From: a virus
Reading direction: 5' to 3' (one strand)
IMG/VR virus record: IMGVR_UViG_3300031669_000237
Coordinates: 1-23,595 of that record
DNA: 23,595 bases
Shown: one piece after another, positions 1-7,067 of the stretch
Layout: the number at the start of each line of letters is the position of its first letter
Position numbering within the stretch: position 1 is the stretch's first letter
The notes under the pieces: generated by a model
Database searches by the model: none
What the model was told of the DNA's origin: nothing
The model's input: only the letters and a program-made list of their open reading frames with translations
Program-made: the position numbers and the translations under genes

Positions 1-188
1 TTCCATTCCTCGCCCTCGGCATCCGCACGGCAATCCTCGAAGTAATCCGCCATATCCTTTCGAACGCCTGCGTAGAACTCGTCAGCCGCGACAAACTCCT
101 TGCCTACACTCTCGGGAATGCCAAGCGTACTATGCCCGTGAGCAGCGGCTTCCATGGCCTTGTGCTGAGATTCGCTGACTGATGGCAT
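1..188 (-). CDS. N-terminal part of a phage head-associated protein (runs off the window)
   Basis: An ATG at 188-186 opens a frame that is still open at base 1, so only the first 62 residues are visible. The start is supported by an AAGGAAA ribosome site six bases upstream. The N-terminus has the pattern [20 protein letters not shown] followed by PESVGKEF. I associate this K/H-A-M-x-x-A-A-H-G and IP-x-x-V-G-x-E-F pattern with phage structural-region proteins. The remainder seen is acidic (YFEDC, AEGEEW). It lies directly downstream of the Mu F-like head gene and a terminator, where a scaffold, protease or decoration gene is expected. The exact role cannot be decided from the fragment. Confidence 0.6.
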   Translation of the reverse strand, partial: MPSVSESQHKAMEAAAHGHSTLGIPESVGKEFVAADEFYAGVRKDMADYFEDCRADAEGEEW

Positions 189-204
189 GATTTCCTTTGG
201 ACGT

Positions 205-225
205 AAAAAAACCCGCTAGAGCGGG
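205..225 (-). terminator. Rho-independent terminator after the Mu F-like head gene
   Basis: Read on the minus strand, a short G+C stem (CCCGC / GCGGG, 212-225) is followed by seven T residues (211-205). The TAG stop of the head gene (218-216) lies inside the hairpin. The ribosome site of the next gene follows immediately, so some read-through or a separate promoter must serve that gene. Confidence 0.7.
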
Positions 226-1031
226 CTAGATGTGTGTTTCTGTTCAAGCCACTTGCGGCCCTTTTCGGTCACCATCTCGGGCGGTAATTCGCTGGGCGAC
301 GTGTAGTAGACCGCAAAGCAACGGCAGAATACTTCCTCGCCTGGGGTGGACATTTCGTCCGTGTAGCCTTCGCCCTTGTTAATCAGCCCTTGCTGCATGG
401 CCCAAGATCCACGAATCGCGTAAAACTTGCCATCGCGTTCCTTGTGGTCTTCGCGGTAATCATAGCCGGCCTGTCTCCAATGGCTGCGCCACTTCATTGC
501 AATCGCCCCGCTTTGATTCGCTATTTGGTTATTGATCGCGCTGATGAGCTTGTGGCCCTGGTCAATGTTCAGCCGCCGGACTTCGTAATTGGTCTGCACC
601 AATGACTTTTTGATGTTCTCTTTCACCTCGGCTATATCAACCACTTTCGAGCCGCCCGCCGGGATGGACGTCGCCCAGCCGCTAAATCGCTGCAAGGTCT
701 TCTCGATAGCCTGTTTGCGATTGATCTTGATGAGTTCGGCAGCGGCAAGAATGCGCCGATCAAGCTCGGGCCGCAATGAAGGCTCGATAATGGACAAGGT
801 AAAACGTGATACACCGGGATGATGCTTTAATGCGGCAGGCCCGACCGACCGGCGATATACAGCCTGCAACGCCTTGGTGAGCTGCTTCTCCAGTGATAAT
901 TGCGTCGGCAATGCCTTATCAGCGGCAAGGGCAATTTTCAGCACCCATTCGGCCATGCGATCCTGGCTAACGTAGCCATTCTGGATCAGGTCACGAATGG
1001 CTTGTGCCAATATCGCCAGAAAGTCTTTCAT
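216..1031 (-). CDS. Phage minor head / head morphogenesis protein (Mu F / SPP1 gp7-like)
   Basis: This is a 271-residue protein. The C-terminal third carries the signature of the phage Mu protein F / SPP1 gp7 family (PF04233): an H-x-x-R-D-G motif near residue 200 and, some 30 residues later, TPGEEVFCRC before an aromatic strand. In the family the protein joins the portal and helps procapsid assembly. The N-terminal 150 residues are helical and charged, with no recognisable enzyme motif. The start is fixed by a four-base ATGA overlap with the portal stop, so translation is probably coupled. The neighbouring portal and terminase confirm a packaging and head cassette. Confidence 0.88.
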   Translation of the reverse strand: MKDFLAILAQAIRDLIQNGYVSQDRMAEWVLKIALAADKALPTQLSLEKQLTKALQAVYRRSVGPAALKHHPGVSRFTLSIIEPSLRPELDRRILAAAELIKINRKQAIEKTLQRFSGWATSIPAGGSKVVDIAEVKENIKKSLVQTNYEVRRLNIDQGHKLISAINNQIANQSGAIAMKWRSHWRQAGYDYREDHKERDGKFYAIRGSWAMQQGLINKGEGYTDEMSTPGEEVFCRCFAVYYTSPSELPPEMVTEKGRKWLEQKHTSSPL

Positions 1032-2476
1032 GCTTCGCTGCTAAACGGCTTGGGTTCCCTCGGCTCTTCGATAGGCGTGGGCGGGACATAATTCGCAATG
1101 GCCTCGCCATCCAGGTCCAAGTGTTCAGAGAACATCAGCTTGCGACTGTTCATCACGTCAGCCAGCCACAGCGCAGCCGTTGCCTTGTTGTCCGGGTCGA
1201 GCGTGGGGGCCAGCACCTCAAAGCAGGCAATCGCAGCCTTCATAATCACGTCGTCTGTTTTCACTTTCTCAGAATCAGGCTCGGTCAGCAGATTCGGCCA
1301 TGTCGCCTTAAATGCGTTTTTCCAGCCATAAAACGCGGTCTCGTAGGGCATATCCCTGTAAGTCTCTGGATATTTGCGCTGCATTGAGGCGTAGAACTCT
1401 TCATTCCATGCCCGGCGCATCACGATCTCATCGAAGAACTTGTACAAGGGCCGCATTTCCATGCGCACCGTGTCAATGAACGCGGCGATGGTCTTTGCAT
1501 CTTCCGTGCCCTCACCAAAGCCTTCCGCCAGGGTTTCGAGGTTAATCATCGATGCGGGCATGTTCGCGGAAGCCGCGATGTTCTTCAGAATGTTGTTGCG
1601 CGAGAACTCTGCAGCGTCTTTCAAATTCATCAGGTCTACGGATTCGACCGACTCATCAATACCGATCGACACGACATTGCCGGTCTTCGCACCCTTAATG
1701 GCTTCTCGCTTGAAGCCGAAGAACGACCTGGCCCGCTGGTCGATAGCCGCGCCGGGGGATTTGAGCTTGGCAACCAGCAAAGCAGCCTTTTCAGCTACGG
1801 CTTGATCGGTAATCATGGTCTGGATATACGACTTCAGCGGATACAGGCATCGCTGATACACAGACCGGCCTACAAAGCCAAACGCAGAATTACTCCACTC
1901 GATATAGATCGGCTGCTCGTTCATCACGATACAGGCGCGGCTTGAGTGATATTTCATTGACCCAACCGAAATGTAGGTCGGTTTCTGATAGTCGGCCGCG
2001 TTAGGGTTCTGGTCGAGCACCAGACTGCCAGCCGTGTTAAGTGGGTCGAGCACATTATAATACAGATCCAGACCGGCAACCTTGTCCATCTGCAAAGGGG
2101 ATGTAGTCAGCAGGTTTTTCGCGCCTACCGCAATCGAAGCCACACCATAAATCCGGCTGGTCTTCATGGTGTTGTGAATCAGCTTGTCAGCGCCGATATG
2201 CCCGGTCTCATCCCATTCCTTGTCGAACGCTGCAATCAAGTCACCCTCCGGCGCGCCGGGGATGCTGATCTCGCGCTTCTGTGACTGTGCCCGGGTAATC
2301 GGTTCTTCGGCCAGTTTAGCCCCGAGCGGATGGTACGAATATATGGTTTTTGCCAATTCGTACGACGGGCTCGATCCCGGCTGTATGTCATCGCTCACCA
2401 GTATCTGCATCAAGGTCGGAGAAAGCGTAGAGCCAACCCCCAGGGTAGCTTGACCGTCATTGTTGTAATCTGCCAT
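1028..2476 (-). CDS. Phage portal protein (DUF1073-type)
   Basis: A 482-residue protein matching the DUF1073 portal family in length and pattern. It has an N-terminal segment in which a YSYHPLGAKLAEEPITRA stretch precedes a long acidic linker, then a SRIYGVASIAVGA strand typical of portal cores, and a helical C-terminal half including PLYKFFDEIV. Portals form the dodecameric ring through which terminase pumps DNA. The ATG follows a GGAGAAACG ribosome site, and the gene starts 26 bases after terminase. The last codons overlap the next gene by four bases. RefSeq names for this family sometimes mention anti-CBASS Acb1 because of fused relatives. I see no reason to assign that activity here. Confidence 0.88.
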   Translation of the reverse strand: MADYNNDGQATLGVGSTLSPTLMQILVSDDIQPGSSPSYELAKTIYSYHPLGAKLAEEPITRAQSQKREISIPGAPEGDLIAAFDKEWDETGHIGADKLIHNTMKTSRIYGVASIAVGAKNLLTTSPLQMDKVAGLDLYYNVLDPLNTAGSLVLDQNPNAADYQKPTYISVGSMKYHSSRACIVMNEQPIYIEWSNSAFGFVGRSVYQRCLYPLKSYIQTMITDQAVAEKAALLVAKLKSPGAAIDQRARSFFGFKREAIKGAKTGNVVSIGIDESVESVDLMNLKDAAEFSRNNILKNIAASANMPASMINLETLAEGFGEGTEDAKTIAAFIDTVRMEMRPLYKFFDEIVMRRAWNEEFYASMQRKYPETYRDMPYETAFYGWKNAFKATWPNLLTEPDSEKVKTDDVIMKAAIACFEVLAPTLDPDNKATAALWLADVMNSRKLMFSEHLDLDGEAIANYVPPTPIEEPREPKPFSSEA

Positions 2477-2502
2477 CGTTTCTCCGTATTACAATCTATC
2501 CG

Positions 2503-3774
2503 TCAATACCCTTCGCTGTCGCCCAATGCTATAGCTACGGAATAGCAGAACGTATCGAGCAAGTCCATACAATGCGGAGTCTTAGTGCCCATGCGATAAC
2601 CGCATACCTGGCTCAGAAGATGGTTTCTCGTCTGCCCTCTGAAATTGACTGTCTTGTTGTGGGCGTGTTTGCTGAGTTTGACGTCACCCTTAAATACATA
2701 TCCGCTGACGCTTAATGCGCGCCCGTCCTTGCCAATCGCGGTCAAATCACCATCAATCGGATAAGCGGGTAAGCCCTTGCGCTGCGCCTGCTGAATCAGG
2801 ACGATGCCGCTTGCCTTGTCCTCGATCCATAAGCCGACATTACCTTGCCGAGCGTTGGTCATCTTGGCTAACTCATCCACCCGCTCATTAACTGAGGGCA
2901 GCCATTGCTCGAGCAACGCGCCATCGATCTGGAGAATGTCCCAATCCAGTATAACGAGCGGATGACCCAGATACTTGTTGCGCGCACAGTACAATACCGC
3001 GGTACCGTCATGTTCGAGGCCGTCTTTAAGAGCCGTGTCAATGACCGCAAAGACCTGATCGGCCTTGGTAGGATAATCGACTGCCTCTCCATTGACCAGC
3101 ATGGACAATTCTGCAAAGAACGCCGTGCCGCGCCAATCAACGAATTCAGCACAGAACTCCTGTTGATAGACCAGCGGGGCATTCTCAATCTTTAACCGGG
3201 CAACTGCCTCCGCGCTCAGTGTCGGGTTTTCCCATGTCGGCGCGTGTCGTTCATCCCATCCCTCGGACTTATCCGTACATGCCACATAGAAGTAATTATC
3301 AGGGTCGATGCCTTTCGGCGTACCGGCCATGATTGCCGATCCGTTCCGATCCAGCAGGGTAGGCTTGATCGCCTGTTCCCATATTTCCCGAAGTCCGATT
3401 TTCTTCAGGCTTCCTTCATCAATGATTACAATATCGTAACTGCGAGACCGGCCCGCATCTTCATTGTCCAAAGACCAGAATTCAACCTGGCCGCCGGTAT
3501 CCGTGCAAATCAGGCCGTCAATCTTGCTCGAGCTCTCCCGAATAGGGCGAAGTGTCTGGTTAATTTGCCTGAAGGTCGGGATATTCAGCTTGTAGCTTGG
3601 GCTGAACCATCCAACCCTTAATCCCTTTGCTGCGGCATGGCTCCCGATCTCTTCCAGCCCGGTCGTCTTGCCTACACGTCGTCCAGCCCTTAATACCGTT
3701 CGCTTCCCGCGATTGGCAAAGAGCTTTACCTGCCCAGCATGGAACTTTCGGAACTTGATCTGTGCATCATTCAT
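2503..3774 (-). CDS. terL: Terminase large subunit
   Basis: A 423-residue DNA-packaging motor. The ATPase half has a Walker A motif LRAGRRVGKTT (residues 28-38), Walker B IVIIDEG (115-121, catalytic E120) and the AGTPKG coupling motif near 150. The nuclease half has the RNase H-like acidic set: VIDTALKDG (D246), IEDKASG (E318/D319) and DLLDTF (D404/D407). Length and motif spacing are normal for Terminase_6-type subunits, so the gene looks intact. It overlaps the small-subunit stop by eight bases without a clear Shine-Dalgarno, which suggests coupled translation. Portal and head genes follow in the same direction. Confidence 0.95.
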   Translation of the reverse strand: MNDAQIKFRKFHAGQVKLFANRGKRTVLRAGRRVGKTTGLEEIGSHAAAKGLRVGWFSPSYKLNIPTFRQINQTLRPIRESSSKIDGLICTDTGGQVEFWSLDNEDAGRSRSYDIVIIDEGSLKKIGLREIWEQAIKPTLLDRNGSAIMAGTPKGIDPDNYFYVACTDKSEGWDERHAPTWENPTLSAEAVARLKIENAPLVYQQEFCAEFVDWRGTAFFAELSMLVNGEAVDYPTKADQVFAVIDTALKDGLEHDGTAVLYCARNKYLGHPLVILDWDILQIDGALLEQWLPSVNERVDELAKMTNARQGNVGLWIEDKASGIVLIQQAQRKGLPAYPIDGDLTAIGKDGRALSVSGYVFKGDVKLSKHAHNKTVNFRGQTRNHLLSQVCGYRMGTKTPHCMDLLDTFCYSVAIALGDSEGY

Positions 3775-4282
3775 CAGGGGCGTTCACGAATTCGATTCGG
3801 CGCGGCTTGTCTGGATCAACTTCGGGCGTCTGTTTTGCCGCAATAGCCAACAAGTCCATTCCAAGCCTTGCGTGAGTGTTTACAACCATCCCTGCGGCCA
3901 TGTAACCCTTGAGACCTTCCGCATCCAGGTCTGCATCCTTCGCGCCCTTGGCTCGCTTGTGTGCTAACTCAGAGACGCGCTTGGCAACATGAGCGCCGGA
4001 GATTGCCGCATCGCTCAAAGCATCCTGAATTGCCATCAGCTTTGCTGCGTATCCGTGCGCGGATATTTGAGCGGCTATTGGAAGCTCTTTTAATGCTTTG
4101 TTTGTATTAACAATTTGATTCGCTACGGACTTTATTTTTTCCGTGTGCGCGGATATTTGCTCACGCGCAGCACTTTCGCTGACTCCAAATTCCTTTGCGA
4201 GTGATCTAAGGCTCTCCCCGTTAAGATGCCGTTTGGCAAATTCTGCCCATTGCTTCTCCGTGAGCTTCGACCTGCGGCCCAT
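3767..4282 (-). CDS. terS: Terminase small subunit (helix-turn-helix)
   Basis: A 171-residue protein directly upstream of and overlapping terL. The first 40 residues (GRRSKLTEKQWAEFAKRHLN, then SLRSLAKEFGVSESAAREQI) form a clear helix-turn-helix that would bind the packaging site. The rest is helical and alanine- and lysine-rich, as expected for the oligomerisation region. The C-terminus (DKPRRIEFVNAPDE) resembles tails that dock onto the large subunit. The ATG lies two bases beyond the stop of the preceding 63-codon gene. Position and fold make the assignment likely. Small subunits diverge strongly, so no family name is given. Confidence 0.85.
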   Translation of the reverse strand: MGRRSKLTEKQWAEFAKRHLNGESLRSLAKEFGVSESAAREQISAHTEKIKSVANQIVNTNKALKELPIAAQISAHGYAAKLMAIQDALSDAAISGAHVAKRVSELAHKRAKGAKDADLDAEGLKGYMAAGMVVNTHARLGMDLLAIAAKQTPEVDPDKPRRIEFVNAPDE

Positions 4283-4284
4283 AC

Positions 4285-4476
4285 TTAGGCAACTGGAGCA
4301 GCCTCGGCTGGTTTAGGATCGCTGACGGTGTAACCGGCCTCAACGAGTTCAGCCTTTGCAGCATCCAAGGAGAGTTGCTTGCCTTCGATGTAATCGACGA
4401 ACTTTCCGGCATCCGCTTTGACTTCGGCCTCGGCAGTCGTGAACAATGCTTTGATGCTTTCCGGTGATATGTTCAT
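4285..4476 (-). CDS. Small acidic protein of unknown function upstream of terS
   Basis: A 63-residue protein starting MNISPESIKALFTTAEAEV and ending with an alanine/proline-rich tail (KPAEAAPVA). I do not recognise a family. The start chosen has a strong AAAGGAAG ribosome site and lies just after a rho-independent terminator. An upstream extension of the frame would run through that terminator and is rejected. It is the first gene after the terminator and two bases before terS, so it may head the late packaging transcript. Confidence 0.75.
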   Translation of the reverse strand: MNISPESIKALFTTAEAEVKADAGKFVDYIEGKQLSLDAAKAELVEAGYTVSDPKPAEAAPVA

Positions 4477-4493
4477 TGCGCTTCCTTTCAAAT

Positions 4494-4515
4494 AAAAAAC
4501 CCCGCCGAAGCAGGG
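4494..4515 (-). terminator. UUCG-tetraloop rho-independent terminator
   Basis: On the minus strand the sequence reads CCCTGC-TTCG-GCGGGG followed by TTTTTT. This is a six-pair stem (one G-T wobble) with a stable UUCG loop and a T tract. It separates the early/accessory block from the terminase and head genes. That is where lambda-like phages put a terminator overcome by late antitermination. Confidence 0.85.
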
Positions 4516-4546
4516 AAGCTCGCCGTGCAGCGAGTGGGGAGAAACC

Positions 4547-5092
4547 TCAACAAAACTTGCAACTGCTCCGTCCACCTCGGGCCATTATGTCTCCAAGTTG
4601 CGATGTATTGACATCCTCCCCGCCCTGAAGGGCGAGGTTTCTCAGAGCAAAATCTAATAAATCCAGGGCGATGCGATCAAAGTCCTCATATTCGCGGTCA
4701 TTCTTGATTCTAACCCCATGCGCTTTCAATCGTCGCCAGATGGATTGCCTTTGATTGCGAAGGATGTATTCCCACTTCAAATACCACTTAACGGCAGATT
4801 CGTTTGGAAGATTGCGCCAAATCAGCTCTAATTTAGCCGCATCTCGTAGGTTTGTGGGGAGTCGTACAACAATCTCGTCGGTGAATACATCGCCAGCAGG
4901 GGGAGGGCTGTACCAGGAGACTGCATATATTCGCTGAATTGCGCGGTAATGTCGGCGCCAGTTGTCTATTCTGTCGCGTAGCACCAGGATTTCAGCGTGA
5001 GTTAAGCCGACCCTAGTTGGATTGGCGCAGCTTTGAGAGCCGGTGCCGCTGATAATACGCTCTTTTTTTGCAATTGCAAGCGATATATTCAC
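4547..5092 (-). CDS. Unknown 181-residue phage protein, last gene before the packaging cassette
   Basis: A GTG start (5092-5090) overlaps the TGA of the upstream gene (GTGA) and follows AAGGAG. Earlier starts would run back through that gene and are not used. The protein is basic and tryptophan/arginine-rich: RDRIDNWRRHYRAIQRIY in the middle and WEYILRNQRQSIWRRLKAHG toward the end. I recognise no domain. Its place immediately before a terminator and terS is where lambdoid phages keep a Q-type late antiterminator, but sequence alone does not show that role. The C-terminal ~30 codons run through an IS200/IS605-like hairpin, so the natural C-terminus may have been altered. Confidence 0.7.
   Translation of the reverse strand: MNISLAIAKKERIISGTGSQSCANPTRVGLTHAEILVLRDRIDNWRRHYRAIQRIYAVSWYSPPPAGDVFTDEIVVRLPTNLRDAAKLELIWRNLPNESAVKWYLKWEYILRNQRQSIWRRLKAHGVRIKNDREYEDFDRIALDLLDFALRNLALQGGEDVNTSQLGDIMARGGRSSCKFC
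4608..4641 (-). repeat. IS200/IS605-end-like hairpin embedded in a coding region
   Basis: On the minus strand this reads as a CGCCC-TTCA-GGGCG hairpin flanked by AACCT on the left and GGGGAGGATGTCAA on the right. I recall hairpin-GGAGGATGTCAA as the right-end sequence shared by many IS200/IS605/IS1341-type elements. No tnpA or tnpB is nearby, so this would be a solo end, a tiny derivative, or a look-alike. It lies in frame within the 181-residue gene and encodes roughly NLALQGGEDV. Confidence 0.45.
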
Positions 5093-5277
5093 GTTTTCTC
5101 CTTGTAGAAGTAGAATTTGCAACGCTTTCCAAAAACCCGACCTTTGGCGCATTGTGGGAATCGGACGCCGAATGCTTCCACAAAGCCAGCGTACCGGCAC
5201 CCTTTGCACGATTGCTGCTCGGCACGTTCCGCAACTAAGGCGGGATCACCGTATCTCCAGCGCTCAAGGGTGCTCAT
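5089..5277 (-). CDS. Small cysteine-containing phage protein
   Basis: A 62-residue protein with a compact cysteine pattern: CKGCRYAG (C-x-x-C) followed by FPQCAKG and a KRCKFY end. Four cysteines spaced this way suggest a small zinc-binding fold. I know similar short C-x-x-C proteins in phage accessory regions, all without known function. It overlaps the upstream methyltransferase by ATGA and the downstream gene by GTGA, so it sits inside a coupled operon. Confidence 0.75.
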   Translation of the reverse strand: MSTLERWRYGDPALVAERAEQQSCKGCRYAGFVEAFGVRFPQCAKGRVFGKRCKFYFYKEKT

Positions 5278-5867
5278 GCAAATACGATGCCTTGCTGAGT
5301 AACTTTACATGGGGGTTTTTGTAAAATCTTATAACGGGTATCTCTGGATCCAGAGATCCAAACAGTCCAGATCATATCCATTAGAGGAGAATGCCCCTTA
5401 TCAGATTCTAAAAAATTGAAATCAAGACGCCAATTCAAGGCCAGCACAAAAGCTGGAGGATGAGAAGAAAATAATTTAGTTCTCTTTACGGCGTGCCAAT
5501 ACTGTGACTTTAATAACATGGCGACAATTGGCGCTTGTGGCATCGCGTGTTCAATAAATGCAGCGCTGACGTTAAACGGAGGATTGGTAATAATGGCATC
5601 ACATGAGAACTTTGTTTTAAGAAAGTCCACATTACCTTCCCCAAAACCTGTCACCCTTAAGTCTGTAGATTTTACATGGTGGCCGTAACTCTTAATTACT
5701 TGTGCCATTGATCCATTTCCGCAAGCAGGCTCCCAAACCACAGAAATAGGAAGGTTTAGAAAAGTCATCAAAGCATGAGTTCCTTCTGGCGGCGTCGGGT
5801 AAAAATCAGATTCAACTCTTTTATTGGCCTTTGACGCGCCACCATTTATAAGATACGCATCCTTCAT
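5274..5867 (-). CDS. Phage DNA adenine/N-type methyltransferase-like protein
   Basis: A 197-residue protein with the two core SAM-methyltransferase motifs of DNA N6-adenine enzymes: EPACGNGSM (motif I, near residue 46) and DAIITNPPF (motif IV catalytic NPPF, near residue 92). FYPTPP near residue 22 is common in phage members. The catalytic NPPF is intact. It is short and lacks an obvious target-recognition domain, as usual for the phage forms, which modify phage DNA against host restriction. It starts with an ATGA overlap to the preceding 55-residue gene and ends with an ATGA overlap to the next. The sequence is more A+T-rich than the flanking genes, which may reflect separate acquisition. 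Confidence 0.82.
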   Translation of the reverse strand: MKDAYLINGGASKANKRVESDFYPTPPEGTHALMTFLNLPISVVWEPACGNGSMAQVIKSYGHHVKSTDLRVTGFGEGNVDFLKTKFSCDAIITNPPFNVSAAFIEHAMPQAPIVAMLLKSQYWHAVKRTKLFSSHPPAFVLALNWRLDFNFLESDKGHSPLMDMIWTVWISGSRDTRYKILQKPPCKVTQQGIVFA

Positions 5868-6031
5868 TTGTCATCCTCCAAAGGGCATTCGCTATCTATC
5901 TCGTAAAGAAGAACACTCTTATCTAACGAGAGACACCAATGCACACGAACCACATCATCATCTAGATCATAATTTATTTCGAAATAAGGACAATCTCTAC
6001 AGCAATCAAAATAAAAAATGGCTTTTTTCAT
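5864..6031 (-). CDS. Small cysteine-rich acidic phage protein
   Basis: The 55-residue product starts MKKAIFYFDCCRDCPYFEIN. The start is set by an excellent AAAGGAGG ribosome site. A frame extension of 15 codons upstream has no such signal. It has a CCRDCPYF motif, a further cysteine (HWCLS) and a conserved-looking C-terminal CPLEDD. I recall short phage proteins with C-x-x-CPYF near the start and CPL near the end, all of unknown function and probably metal-binding. Its stop overlaps the methyltransferase start by four bases. Confidence 0.75.
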   Translation of the reverse strand: MKKAIFYFDCCRDCPYFEINYDLDDDVVRVHWCLSLDKSVLLYEIDSECPLEDDK

Positions 6032-6082
6032 CGCGTCCTCCTTTACCGACAATACAAACTCTCCCGACTTGTTCAACTGCGC

Positions 6083-6265
6083 TCATAGCGAATGTACCTT
6101 AGTCGCCTTTATCGCAGCACGCCGATCCATCGCTTCCTTCCGGCACGGTTCGCATACATCGCGTTCCGTCCGACCATCGTCTGAGCGGAGCTTGGTCATC
6201 ATTTCACGTGGAACGATGTGATTCTTTTGTCTGCAAAACTTTGTGTCTGTCTGTACTGTTTTCAT
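6083..6265 (-). CDS. Small basic protein with three cysteines, unknown function
   Basis: A 60-residue protein starting MKTVQTDTKF. Cysteines occur at FCRQK and in CEPCRKEA, which suggests a small metal-binding site. It is rich in R, K and D. The ATG overlaps the stop of the 41-residue gene upstream (ATGA) and follows an AAGGA site. No family is recognised. Confidence 0.65.
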   Translation of the reverse strand: MKTVQTDTKFCRQKNHIVPREMMTKLRSDDGRTERDVCEPCRKEAMDRRAAIKATKVHSL

Positions 6266-6387
6266 TTCCAATCCTTACATGGTTGTCCGAATTTATGCCC
6301 TTTGCTGCACACCCACTCGGCATGGTGACCGCAATGCGTTTCTATGGCCTTGAGCCATCGGTGGATGCAGTTCTGGCAATTTTTCAC
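6262..6387 (-). CDS. 41-residue cysteine-rich protein (probable zinc knuckle)
   Basis: A GTG at 6387-6385 opens a 41-codon frame whose product contains NCQNC, then CGHH, then VCSKGHKFG, then CKDW. The spacing C-x-x-C ... C ... C ... C is typical of small phage zinc proteins, which makes chance unlikely. AAGGGG lies eight bases upstream. The frame overlaps the preceding gene (GTGA) and the following gene (ATGA), as elsewhere in this operon. Function unknown. Confidence 0.7.
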   Translation of the reverse strand: MKNCQNCIHRWLKAIETHCGHHAEWVCSKGHKFGQPCKDWK

Positions 6388-6519
6388 CTCTCCATCCCCT
6401 TAACGAGCGCAATCACGTCCGAAAGGTCGAGCACAACAAATACGCTGCCGGCCCATTCCGTGTGAAACTTATCCTCGCCAGCCGTCAGCTTTCTTGCGCT
6501 CGATCGTTGTTGGTGTCAT
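6384..6519 (-). pseudogene. Small gene apparently broken by a one-base frameshift
   Basis: An ATG at 6519-6517 has a strong GGAGGT ribosome site and an ATGA overlap with the upstream gene, but its frame (MTPTTIERKKADGWRG) stops after 16 codons at 6471-6469. The +1 frame, open from just after that ATG, continues with DKFHTEWAGSVFVVLDLSD and ends in KGMER with a TGA that overlaps the next gene's GTG. Joining the two near the AAGAAAG stretch (about 6490) gives one 44-residue protein with normal coupling at both ends. This is either a recent one-base insertion, a sequence error or a programmed +1 shift. Confidence 0.6.
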
Positions 6520-6713
6520 TTTACCTCCGGCGGTTTCAGTTTATGGCGCGCAATCAGCGCCTCTTCAATGAGTTTTGGCATGGACTCTGGCTGGGCGCGC
6601 AGCCATTCCACCAGCCAGCGGGGCAGTTTCATCCCCACCGGGATCTTTTTCAATTCCGGCGGGGATGGCTTGCGCCCAGATCCCTGTCTTGCTCCACCTG
6701 AATTATTCGGCAC
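6516..6713 (-). CDS. Small basic helical protein (possible DNA-binding)
   Basis: A 65-residue protein from a GTG (6713-6711) that overlaps the preceding gene by 11 bases. The N-terminus GGARQGSGRKPSP is the familiar G-A-R-x-G-S-G-R-K-P leader found on many phage small terminase-like or ribbon-helix-helix proteins. It is followed by a helix with MKLPRWLVEWLRAQ. A role in DNA binding is plausible but not shown. No strong Shine-Dalgarno is visible, so it is probably translated by coupling. Confidence 0.65.
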   Translation of the reverse strand: MPNNSGGARQGSGRKPSPPELKKIPVGMKLPRWLVEWLRAQPESMPKLIEEALIARHKLKPPEVK

Positions 6714-6981
6714 GGTAGATTTTCCCGTTGTCGCACAAAAACAAATCGTTTAAATTCAACTCGCCATCGACATCACGAGGAACATCTTGCTCCGGCACTT
6801 CTTCGGCCATGAACCCGAAATGATACTCAGAAGTACAATACACGACCATCTGTCCTTCAAATTCTTCATGATGCCAATGCGCACCTAGATCTTGCACAGG
6901 CCATTCTGGGCGCTCTGCACGATCACAACTGCGAGCTTCTTCGTATTCGTTACCATTAAAAATAATTTGAGTTGTTGTCAT
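6703..6981 (-). CDS. Acidic 92-residue phage protein of unknown function
   Basis: It starts MTTTQIIFNGNEYEEA, with GAGGAG eight bases upstream. An extension of 12 codons upstream lacks a better signal. The product is acidic and aromatic (HWHHEEFEG, YHFGFMAEEV, CDNGKIYRAE). I recognise no domain. It is the first gene downstream of the promoter at 7027-7055 and so heads the leftward run of small genes. Confidence 0.7.
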   Translation of the reverse strand: MTTTQIIFNGNEYEEARSCDRAERPEWPVQDLGAHWHHEEFEGQMVVYCTSEYHFGFMAEEVPEQDVPRDVDGELNLNDLFLCDNGKIYRAE

Positions 6982-7026
6982 GATCTCTACTCCTCTGTAA
7001 TCCGGAATTTCCTGCACCGTGAAAAC

Positions 7027-7055
7027 ATAATATTCCTATTTCAAATAGAATGCAA
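7027..7055 (-). promoter_or_regulatory. Leftward sigma70 promoter with an operator-like palindrome in the spacer
   Basis: On the minus strand TTGCAT (7055-7050) is followed after exactly 17 bases by TATTAT (7032-7027), a good sigma70 match. The spacer contains CTATTTCAAATAG (7036-7048), a perfect 13-base palindrome with an odd centre, so a repressor bound there would block RNA polymerase. It sits in the short gap after the Vsr-like nuclease gene and would drive the genes from 6981 leftward. Confidence 0.65.
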
Positions 7056-7067
7056 GTCTTTTTTCAA

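Noticed and set aside
4477-4575. Upstream extension of the 63-residue gene
   Set aside because: It would include the rho-independent terminator at 4494-4515 and has a poorer start than the ATG at 4476.
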